A stretch of 64,000 nt of DNA from Gottfriedia sp002574545 (GTDB lineage: Bacteria > Bacillota > Bacilli > Bacillales > Bacillaceae_G), in assembly GCA_052180195.1 (NCBI GenBank), contig CP197469.1. One strand, given 5' to 3'. Of this stretch, positions 8,841-16,752 are shown in pieces; positions within the stretch are counted from its first letter, which is position 1; each line of letters begins with the position of its first letter. Made by a program: the position numbers and the translations under genes. Below the pieces are notes generated by a model, which searched no databases, was not told where the DNA came from, and worked only from the letters and a program-made list of their open reading frames with translations.

Positions 8841-9932
8841 ATGAATGAAATGATCTTATATATTATGACTGGATTCATGGTTCTAGGGGCAATCGATTAT
8901 TTGATGGGTAATCGGTATGGAGTCGGACAAAAGTTTAAGGAAGCCTTCCAATCCATGGGACCACTTGCTCTTTCAATGTTAGGAATGATTTCTTTATCTC
9001 CTGTATTAGCAAAGTGGTTAACACCGGTTGTATCACCTGTATACCAATTTCTTGGAGCAGATCCATCGATGTTCTCATCCACGTTTTTAGCTCTTGACAT
9101 GGGTGGATACTCATTAGCAATTGAAATGGCTCAATCGAGTGATGCTGCTAATTTTTCTTGGGTCTTTTTAGGAACAATGATGGGGCCAACTATTGTATTT
9201 ACCATTCCGGTTGCTTTAGGTATCGTTCAAAAAAAAGATCATCCTTTTTTTGCTAAAGGAATATTAATTGGGCTAATGACTATTCCAATTGGATGTTTAG
9301 CGGGAGGATTTGTTGCAGGTTTTGGCTTTATATGGATGCTGAAAAATTTATTTCCATCCATTTTAATTTCAATATTAATTGGCTTTGGCATGCTAACGGC
9401 TCAATCGGTGATGATTCGTTGTTTTAAATGGTTTGGTAAAGGAATTGAAATTATTATTATCCTCGGTCTTATAGCGATCATCATTAAAACTTTAACGGGT
9501 TTCGTTATTATTCCAGGTATGATGCCTCTTTCGGAAGGCTTTGTAACAGTTGGAAAAATAACCATCATACTTTCTGGTGCGTTTCCGTTTGTTTTTGTAT
9601 TAGTAAAAGTATTAAAGAAGCCTTTTGTATTCCTCGGACATAAGTTGGGAATGAATCAGCAAGCATTAGGTGGATTCATCGCTTCCTTCGCCCATCACAT
9701 ACCTATGTTTGCAACAATGCATGAGATGGATGACCGTGGGAAGGTCATAAATACTGCTTTTGCCGTGAGCGGCGCATTTGTTTTTGGCAGTCACTTAGGG
9801 TTTGTCGCAGGTGTTGAGAAGGATTTTGTTCTTCCACTGATTGTCGGCAAACTGACCGCTGGGTTTTTGGCTGCTGCATTGGCTTTACTAGTATCAAAAC
9901 CTAGTGAAAATGAATCAATAGAAGGAAAGTGA
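8841..9932 (+). CDS. EutH-family permease
   Basis: The sequence matches the ethanolamine permease EutH family: MNEMILYIMTGFMVLGAID at the start, GNRYGVGQKF, MGPLALSMLGMISLSPVLA, LGADPSMFSSTFLALDMGGY and the late FIASFAHHIPMFATM segment. About ten to eleven hydrophobic helices are visible in 363 residues. The ATG at 8841 follows GGGGG by nine bases and gives the usual family N-terminus; an in-frame ATG 45 bases earlier is less likely. No eutABC, eutD or microcompartment shell genes are in the window, so ethanolamine is not assured. Pairing with an M24 hydrolase suggests another small amine-bearing substrate. Confidence 0.85.
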   Translation: MNEMILYIMTGFMVLGAIDYLMGNRYGVGQKFKEAFQSMGPLALSMLGMISLSPVLAKWLTPVVSPVYQFLGADPSMFSSTFLALDMGGYSLAIEMAQSSDAANFSWVFLGTMMGPTIVFTIPVALGIVQKKDHPFFAKGILIGLMTIPIGCLAGGFVAGFGFIWMLKNLFPSILISILIGFGMLTAQSVMIRCFKWFGKGIEIIIILGLIAIIIKTLTGFVIIPGMMPLSEGFVTVGKITIILSGAFPFVFVLVKVLKKPFVFLGHKLGMNQQALGGFIASFAHHIPMFATMHEMDDRGKVINTAFAVSGAFVFGSHLGFVAGVEKDFVLPLIVGKLTAGFLAAALALLVSKPSENESIEGK

Positions 9933-10004
9933 TTGGAGTTTTTAGGACTCGCCTTTTAGGATGGAAAAAAGAGATAGCTATACAGCTTTGTAACGATGAA
10001 CAAG

Positions 10005-10039
10005 AAAAAGAGCATTGATGTCAATTCGATGCTCTTTTT
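10005..10039 (+). terminator. Intrinsic terminator after the EutH-family gene
   Basis: AAAAAGAGCAT pairs with ATGCTCTTTTT around a 13-base loop, giving a stem flanked by A and T tracts that could work in both directions. It closes the sigma-54 transcription unit. Confidence 0.85.
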
Positions 10040-10361
10040 ACTGTGATTTAATGTGTTAATTTTGCTTATTGAACCATTAAAGAGCAGCTTTTTTTCATTC
10101 ACATCATTTAAAATTGATAAAGGCTTTCAAATCGTATTTTAATTTGAATAAACTGTTATTACTGTTATATAATTTAGTAGTATAATAGTTTGGATAATTT
10201 CTTTAAATATTATATGATAGAAGTAATGTTTAAATTTTTTTGTCTTTGTAAAATTTTGATTATAGTTTTTAAATCTACAATTGATTTACATCGTCCAATA
10301 TTAATTTAAACATTAGGTAAAAATAAGAAGTGTGAATAGAATAATTAAAGGGTGTGCATTC
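10040..10361. other. AT-rich intergenic region before ctaG
   Basis: No ORF of note is present. It contains the second copy of the 16-bp direct repeat near its left end. It must also hold the ctaG promoter, because both upstream units are terminated, but I see no confident -35/-10 pair among many TATAAT-like strings. Confidence 0.6.
10084..10099 (+). repeat. Right copy of the 16-bp direct repeat flanking the sigma-54 module
   Basis: Identical to the 16 bases at 5531-5546 (GCAGCTTTTTTTCATT), 4.5 kb apart. The sequences immediately outside the repeats are only weakly similar. Confidence 0.45.
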
Positions 10362-11261
10362 ATGATTAGCTTAGGGATGTTCGGGTTTAAAGCACTTTGG
10401 AGTCCATATTTATTTGTGTTTTTAGTTTTAGTCGTTTTTGGTTATTTTTACATAATTAATAAATATAAAGATAAAAACCATGATACAAAGACTAAACAAA
10501 TGGTTTATTTCGTTATTGGAATTTTATTAGTTTATACAGCACAAGGCAGTCCAATCGATTTAATTGGACATATAATTTTTAGTGCCCATATGATTGAAAT
10601 GGCACTATTATACTTAGTTGCACCAATCTTTCTTATTAATGGAATTCCAAATTGGTTATGGAGTATCATACTTAAACCCAAATTCGTTAATTCGTTTTTT
10701 AGTCTTGCTACAAAACCATTAATTGCTTTATTAATATTTAATGTAGTATTTTCGATTTATCATTATCCATTAGTACTTGATACTGTAAAAACGAATAATG
10801 TCTATCATTTCTTATTTACAAATGTATTATTTTTCATGGCAGTATTTATGTGGTTTCCTGTAATTAATAGCATACCTGAGAGACAAACACTTTCTGATAT
10901 CCAAAAGATCGGTTATATGTTTGGAAATGGTATTTTATTAACACCAGCATGTGCTCTTATTATTTTTGCGGGACATCCATTTTACGCGACTTACAATGAT
11001 CCAGTTTTATGGAGTAAAGCAATGGAACTTTGCGTATCACCGGATTTACTAAAATCATTAAATATTTCAGGTCCGGAAGTATTTAACTTTATGTCAGCAA
11101 GGGAAGATCAGCAGGTTGGCGGAGTGATCATGAAAATTATCCAGGAAATAGTTTATGGATCTGTTATTGGTTATAATTTTTTCAAATGGGCTAAAAGAGA
11201 ACAAAATGGAAATAAAATTGATCCAATTAGTAGTAATCCATTATTACTTAAAAAATCGTAG
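10362..11261 (+). CDS. ctaG: Cytochrome c oxidase assembly factor CtaG (caa3_CtaG family)
   Basis: CtaG is a polytopic membrane protein needed to form active caa3 oxidase, probably in copper delivery. The product has about seven hydrophobic helices and the family signatures FKALWSPYLF at the N-terminus, FSAHMIEMALLYLVAPIFL, and ALIIFAGHPFYATY with conserved histidines. The ATG at 10362 follows AAAGGGTG by seven bases; a GTG 30 bases upstream has no ribosome binding site. Normally this is the last cta gene, directly after ctaF. Here it is separated and followed 11 bases later by the DUF420 gene. Confidence 0.93.
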   Translation: MISLGMFGFKALWSPYLFVFLVLVVFGYFYIINKYKDKNHDTKTKQMVYFVIGILLVYTAQGSPIDLIGHIIFSAHMIEMALLYLVAPIFLINGIPNWLWSIILKPKFVNSFFSLATKPLIALLIFNVVFSIYHYPLVLDTVKTNNVYHFLFTNVLFFMAVFMWFPVINSIPERQTLSDIQKIGYMFGNGILLTPACALIIFAGHPFYATYNDPVLWSKAMELCVSPDLLKSLNISGPEVFNFMSAREDQQVGGVIMKIIQEIVYGSVIGYNFFKWAKREQNGNKIDPISSNPLLLKKS

Positions 11262-11272
11262 GGGTGGAAATT

Positions 11273-11734
11273 TTGAATTTACCGATTTTACCAACAATAA
11301 GTACAAGCTTTATTGTAATTAGTGCCATATTAGTTGCAATCGGCTGGTATCTTATTGCAAAAAGAAATATAGAGGGACATAAGAAGGTTATGTTCTTTGC
11401 TGGAGTCTTTGCACTCTCATTTTTCATTGTATATGCATCTAGAACAATCTTTATCGGAAATACTTCTTTTGGGGGACCAAAAAGTTTAAAGTTGTATTAT
11501 CATATATTTTTATTTTTCCACATATTCTTAGCTACAACCGGCGGAGTATTTGGTCTAGTATCAATTATTTCAGGATTTAAAAACAAATTAAAACTACACA
11601 AAAAAATTGGACCTATTACTAGTGTTATTTGGTTTTTTACTGCAATTACAGGTGTAGTCGTTTATTGTTTACTATATGTTTTCTACGAAGGTGGAGAAAC
11701 TACTTCAGTTATTAAAGCTGTTTTAGGATTTTAA
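11273..11734 (+). CDS. DUF420 family membrane protein (YozB-like)
   Basis: This four-to-five-helix membrane protein of the DUF420 family commonly sits beside cytochrome oxidase assembly genes; its exact role is not established. The opening LPTISTSFIVISAILVAIGW is typical, as are the histidine-containing helices (YYHIFLFFHIFLA and KLHKKIGPITSVIW), which could bind haem or metal. I place the start at TTG 11273 because AGGGGTGG precedes it; GTG 11264 falls inside that site. It is co-transcribed with ctaG and ends before a strong bidirectional terminator. Confidence 0.85.
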   Translation: MNLPILPTISTSFIVISAILVAIGWYLIAKRNIEGHKKVMFFAGVFALSFFIVYASRTIFIGNTSFGGPKSLKLYYHIFLFFHIFLATTGGVFGLVSIISGFKNKLKLHKKIGPITSVIWFFTAITGVVVYCLLYVFYEGGETTSVIKAVLGF

Positions 11735-11743
11735 GGAATAAAT

Positions 11744-11792
11744 AAAGAGTGAGTAAAAGAAGTTGTACTTCTTTTTACTCACTCTTTTTAAT
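11744..11792. terminator. Bidirectional terminator between the DUF420 gene and ylbA
   Basis: AAAGAGTGAGTAAAAGAAGT pairs with the region 11767-11787 through a 20-bp stem with one bulged T and a TGT loop, with A and T tracts on the two sides. It serves the convergent genes on both strands. Confidence 0.9.
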
Positions 11793-11794
11793 AA

Positions 11795-12166
11795 TTATAG
11801 AATAATGAACTTGCTAACTAGAGAAATTTGCTCTTCAGCTTTTTTAAGTAAGTCTTTACTTTTTTCAACGATACTTTCAGGGAAGCTTTCGCCTTCTCCA
11901 TACTCTACACCGTGAGGATAATAGTATTTACCTAAAAGTGGAGTAAGTAATTGGATTTTACCTTTACTTGACTCTACATGTCCTTCTACTGCGTAACCTT
12001 GAACTCGTAAGTAGTAGATTTCATTACGTTGTTCAAATTTATAATCGTAAGTTACTCTTTCGTAATCCCATTGGCCGGCAAGGACAAAGCCTAATTCTTC
12101 CATGATTTCTGTTAATAAATTTACATTTAATACATGATTTTCTAAATTTGTATTTTCAAACTTCAT
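11795..12166 (-). CDS. ylbA: YugN-like family protein YlbA
   Basis: A soluble 123-residue protein of the YugN-like family, function unknown. It contains the characteristic FVLAGQWDYERVTYDYKFE and YYLRVQGYAVEG strands followed by TPLLGKYYYPHGVEYGE, and has no signal peptide. The minus-strand ATG is preceded by AGGGGGTAATAAC. It occupies the same place and strand as ylbA of B. subtilis, convergent with the oxidase assembly genes. The neighbouring ylbB of B. subtilis is absent here. Confidence 0.85.
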   Translation of the reverse strand: MKFENTNLENHVLNVNLLTEIMEELGFVLAGQWDYERVTYDYKFEQRNEIYYLRVQGYAVEGHVESSKGKIQLLTPLLGKYYYPHGVEYGEGESFPESIVEKSKDLLKKAEEQISLVSKFIIL

Positions 12167-12342
12167 GTTATTACCCCCTATATTACTTTGAAAAAATCCC
12201 TATTAATATAATATTATCTATGACAATAATTAGCAATGAAAAGCTGATAAATGTATTTTAACTAATTTATATATTTTTTTGAATAATTTGGCTACAATGG
12301 ATATATAAACATAGAGTTAACAATTGGGAAGGGAAGATCTAA

Positions 12343-13386
12343 ATGGTAAAGCTTATAAAGCTTTTCTTTTTTACAATAAGTTTTATAACAGTTTTTATGT
12401 TCAGTCCACTTATTCAAGATTGGATCACCAATTTTTCATCATTTAAACAATTTAAAAAGGTAGAAGAAGTGAATATGCCAATGATCGAAAATGCAAGTAC
12501 TCAAAATGTTACATTCGCGGTTTCTCAATATATTGGTAAAAGTGAACAAGAAATTTTAAACACTTTTGGTAAACCATCAAGAAAGGTTCCTTCTCAATAT
12601 GACTACAATTGGCTTGTCTATGATAAGTATACGACAAAGTATACTCAATTTGGTGTACTTAATGGCAAAGTTGTAACCATTTTTGTTGCAGGTAATAAAG
12701 TTGATATAGCCCCATTTGTGATGGGGAGTCATTATGAAGAAACAATGGATAATGTAGCATTACATGATAAAGTCTCTTTTTCGATATTAAGTAATCAATA
12801 CACATTTAAATTATCGACAACCGATTTACATGAACGTCCACTTGTTTCATTAAATAATTGTTTTGCTCAACTTTATTTTGACCGTTTTACCGGAAGTTTA
12901 TTAGGCGTTCGATATTTATCACCAGAAACTTTAGTTAAGCAAAAACCGTACGAGTTAATTTATAGTGGTAATTTAATAAATGCAAAAAAATTAAATACAT
13001 TGCAAGAAGCAATTGTTGATCGCGAAGAAGAAAGACAGATATTTAATTTAACCAATGTTTATCGTAATAGAATGAAATTAAGTACGTTAAGTTGGAATGC
13101 TGCTGCTGCTAAAGTAGCTTTAGGACATAGTAAAGATATGGTTCAAAATAAATATTTTGATCACTATTCTAATTTATATGGTAGTTTAGCTGATCGTCTA
13201 AATGATGCAAATGTTCCATATAGAATTGCAGGCGAAAATATATCCGCAAATTATGTAGATGGTATAGCATCTGTATTTGGCTGGATTAATAGTAAAGGTC
13301 ATCGAGTAAATATGTATAAAAAAGAATATACGACACTTGGAGTTGGAGCTTTTAATAAATATTACACCCAAAATTTTATAAAATAA
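12343..13386 (+). CDS. ylbC: CAP/SCP-domain protein YlbC
   Basis: An exported or membrane-anchored protein: residues 5-23 are a hydrophobic signal or anchor. The middle part is the CAP-associated N-terminal domain, beginning near IGKSEQEILNTFGKPSRK. The last 120 residues form a CAP (cysteine-rich secretory protein) domain with NVYRNRMKLSTLSWN, ALGHSKDMVQNKYFDH, GENISANY and the terminal signature SKGHRVNMYKKEYTTLGVG. Such proteins are common in spore formers but biochemically undefined. The start is behind AAGGGAAGA. A terminator follows the stop directly. Confidence 0.88.
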   Translation: MVKLIKLFFFTISFITVFMFSPLIQDWITNFSSFKQFKKVEEVNMPMIENASTQNVTFAVSQYIGKSEQEILNTFGKPSRKVPSQYDYNWLVYDKYTTKYTQFGVLNGKVVTIFVAGNKVDIAPFVMGSHYEETMDNVALHDKVSFSILSNQYTFKLSTTDLHERPLVSLNNCFAQLYFDRFTGSLLGVRYLSPETLVKQKPYELIYSGNLINAKKLNTLQEAIVDREEERQIFNLTNVYRNRMKLSTLSWNAAAAKVALGHSKDMVQNKYFDHYSNLYGSLADRLNDANVPYRIAGENISANYVDGIASVFGWINSKGHRVNMYKKEYTTLGVGAFNKYYTQNFIK

Positions 13387-13391
13387 TGACG

Positions 13392-13429
13392 AAATCAAGC
13401 AAAAGCGAAAGTTTGTGCTTGATTTTTTT
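13392..13429 (+). terminator. Terminator after ylbC
   Basis: AAATCAAGC pairs with GCTTGATTT around a central region that can extend the stem, followed by seven T residues. It begins six bases after the ylbC stop. Confidence 0.85.
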
Positions 13430-13501
13430 ATTTCCATACAAGCACAAAATTATACGAAAGACATACTTTTGTAGTAAATGCTTTTAATTGGAGTGATATG
13501 A

Positions 13502-13915
13502 ATGGGAAATGAAAAAAATCGTCCATCTATCGAACAATTTAGGCAATTCGTTATGGAACACCCAAAACTTCGTGAGGAAGTAAAAACTGGTAAAAAAACA
13601 TGGCAACAATTTTTTGAAGATTGGTATTTCAAAGGTGAAGAACATGAAATGTTTGATGAATATAGAAGTGACAATAAGACAAAATCAAAAAAGAAAACTG
13701 CCAAAACAGAACAGACGGAAGAAGGATATGTTGGAAAAGTAATTTCTTTTGTAAAAAATCTAGACCCTGATCAAATTCAAGGTCATTTAACAAATGTAAA
13801 CTCTACTTTAACAAATATCCAACAGCTTATATCACAATTTAAGTCTCCTGTTACTTCAACCAATCAAAGAGAAGAAAAGCCAGCTTCACAGCAATTTAAT
13901 TTTAGACAGGATTGA
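13502..13915 (+). CDS. ylbD: YlbD family spore coat-like protein
   Basis: The product is a hydrophilic 137-residue protein of the YlbD coat family, thought to be associated with the spore coat. Its N-terminus, RPSIEQFRQFVMEHPKLREEV followed by GKKTWQQFFEDWY, is the conserved part. A lysine-rich linker and a helix-forming region (DQIQGHLTNVNSTLTNIQQLI) follow. It starts behind GGAGTGATATGA and lies 11 bases ahead of ylbE, so the two form an operon. No membrane segment is present. Family assignment is good, biochemical role unknown. Confidence 0.85.
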   Translation: MGNEKNRPSIEQFRQFVMEHPKLREEVKTGKKTWQQFFEDWYFKGEEHEMFDEYRSDNKTKSKKKTAKTEQTEEGYVGKVISFVKNLDPDQIQGHLTNVNSTLTNIQQLISQFKSPVTSTNQREEKPASQQFNFRQD

Positions 13916-13926
13916 GGAGATCTCAA

Positions 13927-14208
13927 GTGAGAAAAGATGTTTTGGAATTTCTTCAGAGTGAAGAAGATTATTTGAAATTTATAAGACAACAACCAAAATG
14001 GTATCGAAAACTTGCTAGAAATCCTGAGCTTACTGATGAGTTTAGACTGGCTTCCCTTGAGTTTTTTGGTAAAACTATTCCACAACGAGTTGATAAATTG
14101 TCAAATCAAGTACAGATGGCATCGTTTATGATTGACATGTTCCATGTATTAAAGGATCAACAAAGTACTAGTAGTGATTCCTCTGATTCTGAATCAAAGG
14201 AAGATTAG
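13927..14208 (+). CDS. ylbE: YlbE-like protein
   Basis: A small 93-residue protein of the YlbE family with unknown function. The conserved core is VLEFLQSEEDYLKFIRQQPKWYRKLARNP, a PxWYRxLxRxP-type segment, then a helical region and an acidic serine-rich tail. GTG at 13927 is chosen because GAGGAGA lies six bases upstream; a TTG overlapping the ylbD stop lacks a site. It is co-transcribed with ylbD. Confidence 0.85.
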   Translation: MRKDVLEFLQSEEDYLKFIRQQPKWYRKLARNPELTDEFRLASLEFFGKTIPQRVDKLSNQVQMASFMIDMFHVLKDQQSTSSDSSDSESKED

Positions 14209-14283
14209 ATAAGTATAATAGTTCAATCTGTCATAGCTTTTTGCTACAATTAAGAAAGCAAGTTTTAAAAAGGAGTAGTAGTT

Positions 14284-14856
14284 ATGACAGAAATTTGTTT
14301 AGTAAGACATGGACAAACTGATTGGAATTTAAATAATATAATTCAAGGTAGAGAAGATATTCCTTTAAATACAATAGGTAAACAACAGGCGAATGATAGT
14401 GCATTGTTTTTAAGTGATCAAAAGTGGGATTCCATTATTACAAGTCCATTAATTAGAGCGAAACAAACGGCACAGGCAATAGCAGAGTTCTCTAAAATTG
14501 ATGAAATAATAGAGGATGAACGATTTCTAGAAAGAGAATTTGGTGAGGCTAGCGGAAAACCTATTTCCGATGTTCATGAAAACATTTATAATAATAATGT
14601 AGAAGGAATGGAAACAAATGAAGAGTTAATGGATCGAGCTTTTAGTGCATTAAAAGACATTGCTCAAAATTATGAAGGTAAACGAATTGTAATTGTTGCA
14701 CATTCTCATACAATTAAGGCAATTCTACACGCGATTGATCCAGAGAAAGTTAATTTTAGGACAACCTTAAAAAATGCTTGTGCAAATTTTATTGAATTTA
14801 AAGATGGTAAATGGAAGATAAAAGAATTTAATATTTCCGAACATATAAAAGCTTAG
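14284..14856 (+). CDS. Histidine phosphatase family protein (phosphoglycerate mutase-like)
   Basis: A 190-residue member of the histidine phosphatase superfamily. The catalytic RHG motif (LVRHGQTDWN) is at residues 7-9 and the second catalytic histidine lies in IVIVAHSHTIKAIL; the TSPLIRAKQTA segment and ERFLEREFGEASG are also conserved, so it should be active. Substrate cannot be told from sequence: candidates include small phosphate esters, adenosylcobalamin phosphate or phosphoglycerate analogues. It interrupts the ylbE-ylbF order seen in B. subtilis and has its own AAGGAGTAG ribosome binding site. Confidence 0.88.
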   Translation: MTEICLVRHGQTDWNLNNIIQGREDIPLNTIGKQQANDSALFLSDQKWDSIITSPLIRAKQTAQAIAEFSKIDEIIEDERFLEREFGEASGKPISDVHENIYNNNVEGMETNEELMDRAFSALKDIAQNYEGKRIVIVAHSHTIKAILHAIDPEKVNFRTTLKNACANFIEFKDGKWKIKEFNISEHIKA

Positions 14857-14916
14857 GCAGGTTCTTTTATTTAAGCAATTAAATGTGATATAGTTTATTC
14901 TTGGAGGTGTGAGGAA

Positions 14917-15372
14917 ATGTATGCAACAATGGAAACCTTGCAACTTATAACAGTCTCAGAAGAAATTGCTTCAATGATCGTGCAATCGGATGTTGCAGAT
15001 CAGTATCGAAATTCATATATTGCACTAAATAATGATAAAACAGCCCAAGAAATTATTAGCCGTTTTATGAAGACGAAGGATTTATATGAGGATGTTTTGC
15101 GATTTGGAAAATATCATCCGGATTATAAAGAAATTCGAAAACAAATGAGTGAAGTTAAAAGAGAACTGCAATTAAACGATACAATTGCTGCCTTTAAGCA
15201 AGCGGAAGATCAAATTCAATTACTTTTAGATGAGACTAGCTATTTAATTGCTCAAGCTGTTTCGCCTTCTGTAAAGGTTCCTGCGGGTAATCCATTCTTC
15301 GTAAATACAGGTGGAGGATGTAGTACTGGCGGATGTGGAACAGGTGGAAAGTGTGGATGTAAAACGAGGTAA
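14917..15372 (+). CDS. ylbF: RicF (YlbF), subunit of the Ric (YlbF-YmcA-YaaT) complex
   Basis: RicF works with RicA (YmcA) and RicT (YaaT) in an iron-sulphur complex that helps RNase Y process mRNAs and promotes competence, biofilm formation and sporulation. The 151-residue protein is helical (MYATMETLQLITVSEEIA, FGKYHPDYKEIRKQMSEVKREL) and ends in a cysteine cluster, CSTGGCGTGGKCGC, which supplies cluster ligands in the family. The start is behind GGAGGTGTGAGG. A terminator follows. The partner genes are not in this window. Confidence 0.93.
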   Translation: MYATMETLQLITVSEEIASMIVQSDVADQYRNSYIALNNDKTAQEIISRFMKTKDLYEDVLRFGKYHPDYKEIRKQMSEVKRELQLNDTIAAFKQAEDQIQLLLDETSYLIAQAVSPSVKVPAGNPFFVNTGGGCSTGGCGTGGKCGCKTR

Positions 15373-15386
15373 AAGATCATATAGAA

Positions 15387-15418
15387 AGGCTCATTATTTA
15401 AAAATGAGTCTTTTTTTT
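15387..15418 (+). terminator. Terminator after ylbF
   Basis: AGGCTCATT pairs with AATGAGTCT (one G-T pair) and is followed by eight T residues, 15 bases after the ylbF stop. Confidence 0.85.
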
Positions 15419-15425
15419 ATAAAAT

Positions 15426-15752
15426 TCATTTTCTGAACCTAGTACAATTAGCGCAATTATTTCCGCAACAAAACATTTTTTTATTCGGAACGTAAAATCG
15501 ATGTTTAAATACGAAATGATTATTTTCATTACGAATAAATTCAATTCGGTAAATTAGTTTAAACTGTTCTGTAATCGTTTTAGAACATTCAATCAGTAAC
15601 TTTTTGATCGACTCTTCTGTTTGTTGACACTCTGATTGAATATATAGGAAATAAACGCCACAAACTTGTTTGGTTGAAAAATGATTAATTTGTTTATCCT
15701 TTATAATACATTTAAAAAATTGCTCCCAAACATCTTCTAACATAATTTTCAA
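15426..15752 (-). CDS. Conserved-looking hypothetical protein with C-terminal cysteine cluster
   Basis: I cannot name a family. The 108-residue product is a mixed alpha/beta soluble protein with an N-terminal helix (EDVWEQFFKCIIKD), a strand-rich centre with alternating hydrophobic residues (QFKLIYRIEFIRNENNHFVFKHRFYV) and a terminal CCGNNCANCTRF. The four closely spaced cysteines resemble a metal or Fe-S site. The minus-strand ATG has AGAAAGGATTGAAAATT upstream. Convergent to ylbF, whose own product also ends in a cysteine cluster; any functional link is speculation. Confidence 0.7.
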   Translation of the reverse strand: MKIMLEDVWEQFFKCIIKDKQINHFSTKQVCGVYFLYIQSECQQTEESIKKLLIECSKTITEQFKLIYRIEFIRNENNHFVFKHRFYVPNKKMFCCGNNCANCTRFRK

Positions 15753-15843
15753 TCCTTTCTAAAAACTATTTATGAAAGTTTCGTTGCAAAAGAATTTTGG
15801 GATATGATATTCTATTTCTAACGGATTTTTAAAGGAGAAAGCT

Positions 15844-16116
15844 ATGTTCGTGCAAAGACAAGGTATTATTATTTATTTACAATCATTAAAACAAGCAAAA
15901 ATGTTACGTAAATTTGGAAATATTCACTTTGTCTCTAAACGTTTGAAATACGTAGTCCTATATTGCAATATGGATGATATAGATCGAACAATAGAGAGAT
16001 TGAAAAAATTTCATTTTGTAAAACGAATTGAATTGTCATATAAACCTTTTATTAAGACTGAGTATGAAAATGCGAAACCAGACGAAGCAAAGGAATATGA
16101 CTATCAAGTAGATTAA
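15844..16116 (+). CDS. ylbG: UPF0298 / DUF2129 protein YlbG
   Basis: A 90-residue cytosolic protein of the UPF0298 (DUF2129) family, always near ylbF and rsmD in bacilli; no function is established. The conserved beginning RQGIIIYLQSLKQAKMLRKFGNIHFVSKRLKYVVLY and the later IDRTIERLKKFHFVKRIELSYKP are clear. It starts after AAAGGAGAAAGCT. The C-terminal tail is acidic. A long hairpin terminator begins at its stop codon. Confidence 0.92.
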   Translation: MFVQRQGIIIYLQSLKQAKMLRKFGNIHFVSKRLKYVVLYCNMDDIDRTIERLKKFHFVKRIELSYKPFIKTEYENAKPDEAKEYDYQVD

Positions 16117-16185
16117 AAACGATTGAATGGATAGTTAATTTAGAAGGGATAACCGATCTGAATTAAAAGCCGTTCAATCGTTTTT
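16115..16185 (+). terminator. Terminator after ylbG
   Basis: The 16 bases from 16115 (AAAAACGATTGAATGG) pair with 16170-16185 (CCGTTCAATCGTTTTT) with one mismatch. The loop is 39 bases and includes AATTAA/TTAATT that may pair internally. The 3' arm ends in a T run. Confidence 0.75.
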
Positions 16186-16208
16186 ATTGTGGTAGAAGAT
16201 TGAATAGG

Positions 16209-16252
16209 AAAAACGATCCCTATTATTCGTTATTTATTGGAATATTAGGGAT
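16209..16252 (-). terminator. Terminator for the minus-strand gene 16271-16660
   Basis: On the minus strand, ATCCCTA and TAGGGAT flank a 23-base loop and are followed by CGTTTTTCC. It lies just past the stop of the minus-strand gene. Confidence 0.65.
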
Positions 16253-16270
16253 TAGTCAATCTAGTTCTAG

Positions 16271-16660
16271 TTATTTCATTGGTGGAATTAAATGATTTAA
16301 GCGTAAAATTCCGATAATATATTGGTGGAATAAATCATTTTCATGAAATGAGCTTGAGTGTCTAATTTGTAATGTGATGATTTCTTTGTTTAAAGTTGTA
16401 GCTAATTCTTCAAACAACAATTCACGTTTTGTAATTGAATCTTCCTTTAATGTAATTCCTTCTCTACAATAATATATTGGCTGGAATTCGCCAATAGAAG
16501 TAGGGTTTAAGATAACAGCAAAGGAACAACAGTTTGATCCTTTGTTTTCTGATGTTAATTTAAGTAAAAATTTAACTCTATCTTTTTGCGATTTAGCAAT
16601 TTCAAAAAGTTCATATAAATCTGAGTATCCTTCTCCAATTTCAATCATACGTTGGATCAT
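16271..16660 (-). CDS. Hypothetical protein
   Basis: The 129-residue product is soluble and alpha/beta in character. I do not recognise an enzymatic motif. Visible features are IQRMIEIGEGYSDLYELFEIA at the start, a strand-rich centre (GSNCCSFAVILNPTSIGEFQPIYYC) with three cysteines, and ENDLFHQYIIGILRLNHLIPPM at the end. The ATG follows AGGGGGAACAAAAC on the minus strand, an excellent site. It sits between ylbG and rsmD, converging on ylbG. I infer a genuine conserved bacillus gene but give no function. Confidence 0.75.
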   Translation of the reverse strand: MIQRMIEIGEGYSDLYELFEIAKSQKDRVKFLLKLTSENKGSNCCSFAVILNPTSIGEFQPIYYCREGITLKEDSITKRELLFEELATTLNKEIITLQIRHSSSFHENDLFHQYIIGILRLNHLIPPMK

Positions 16661-16752
16661 GTTTTGTTCCCCCTAAAAAACGTAAATAGTTTACGAGTAT
16701 TTCAAACAAAGTTGGTAATAAATGCAACATTTATTCTACAGGATAAGAGCAT

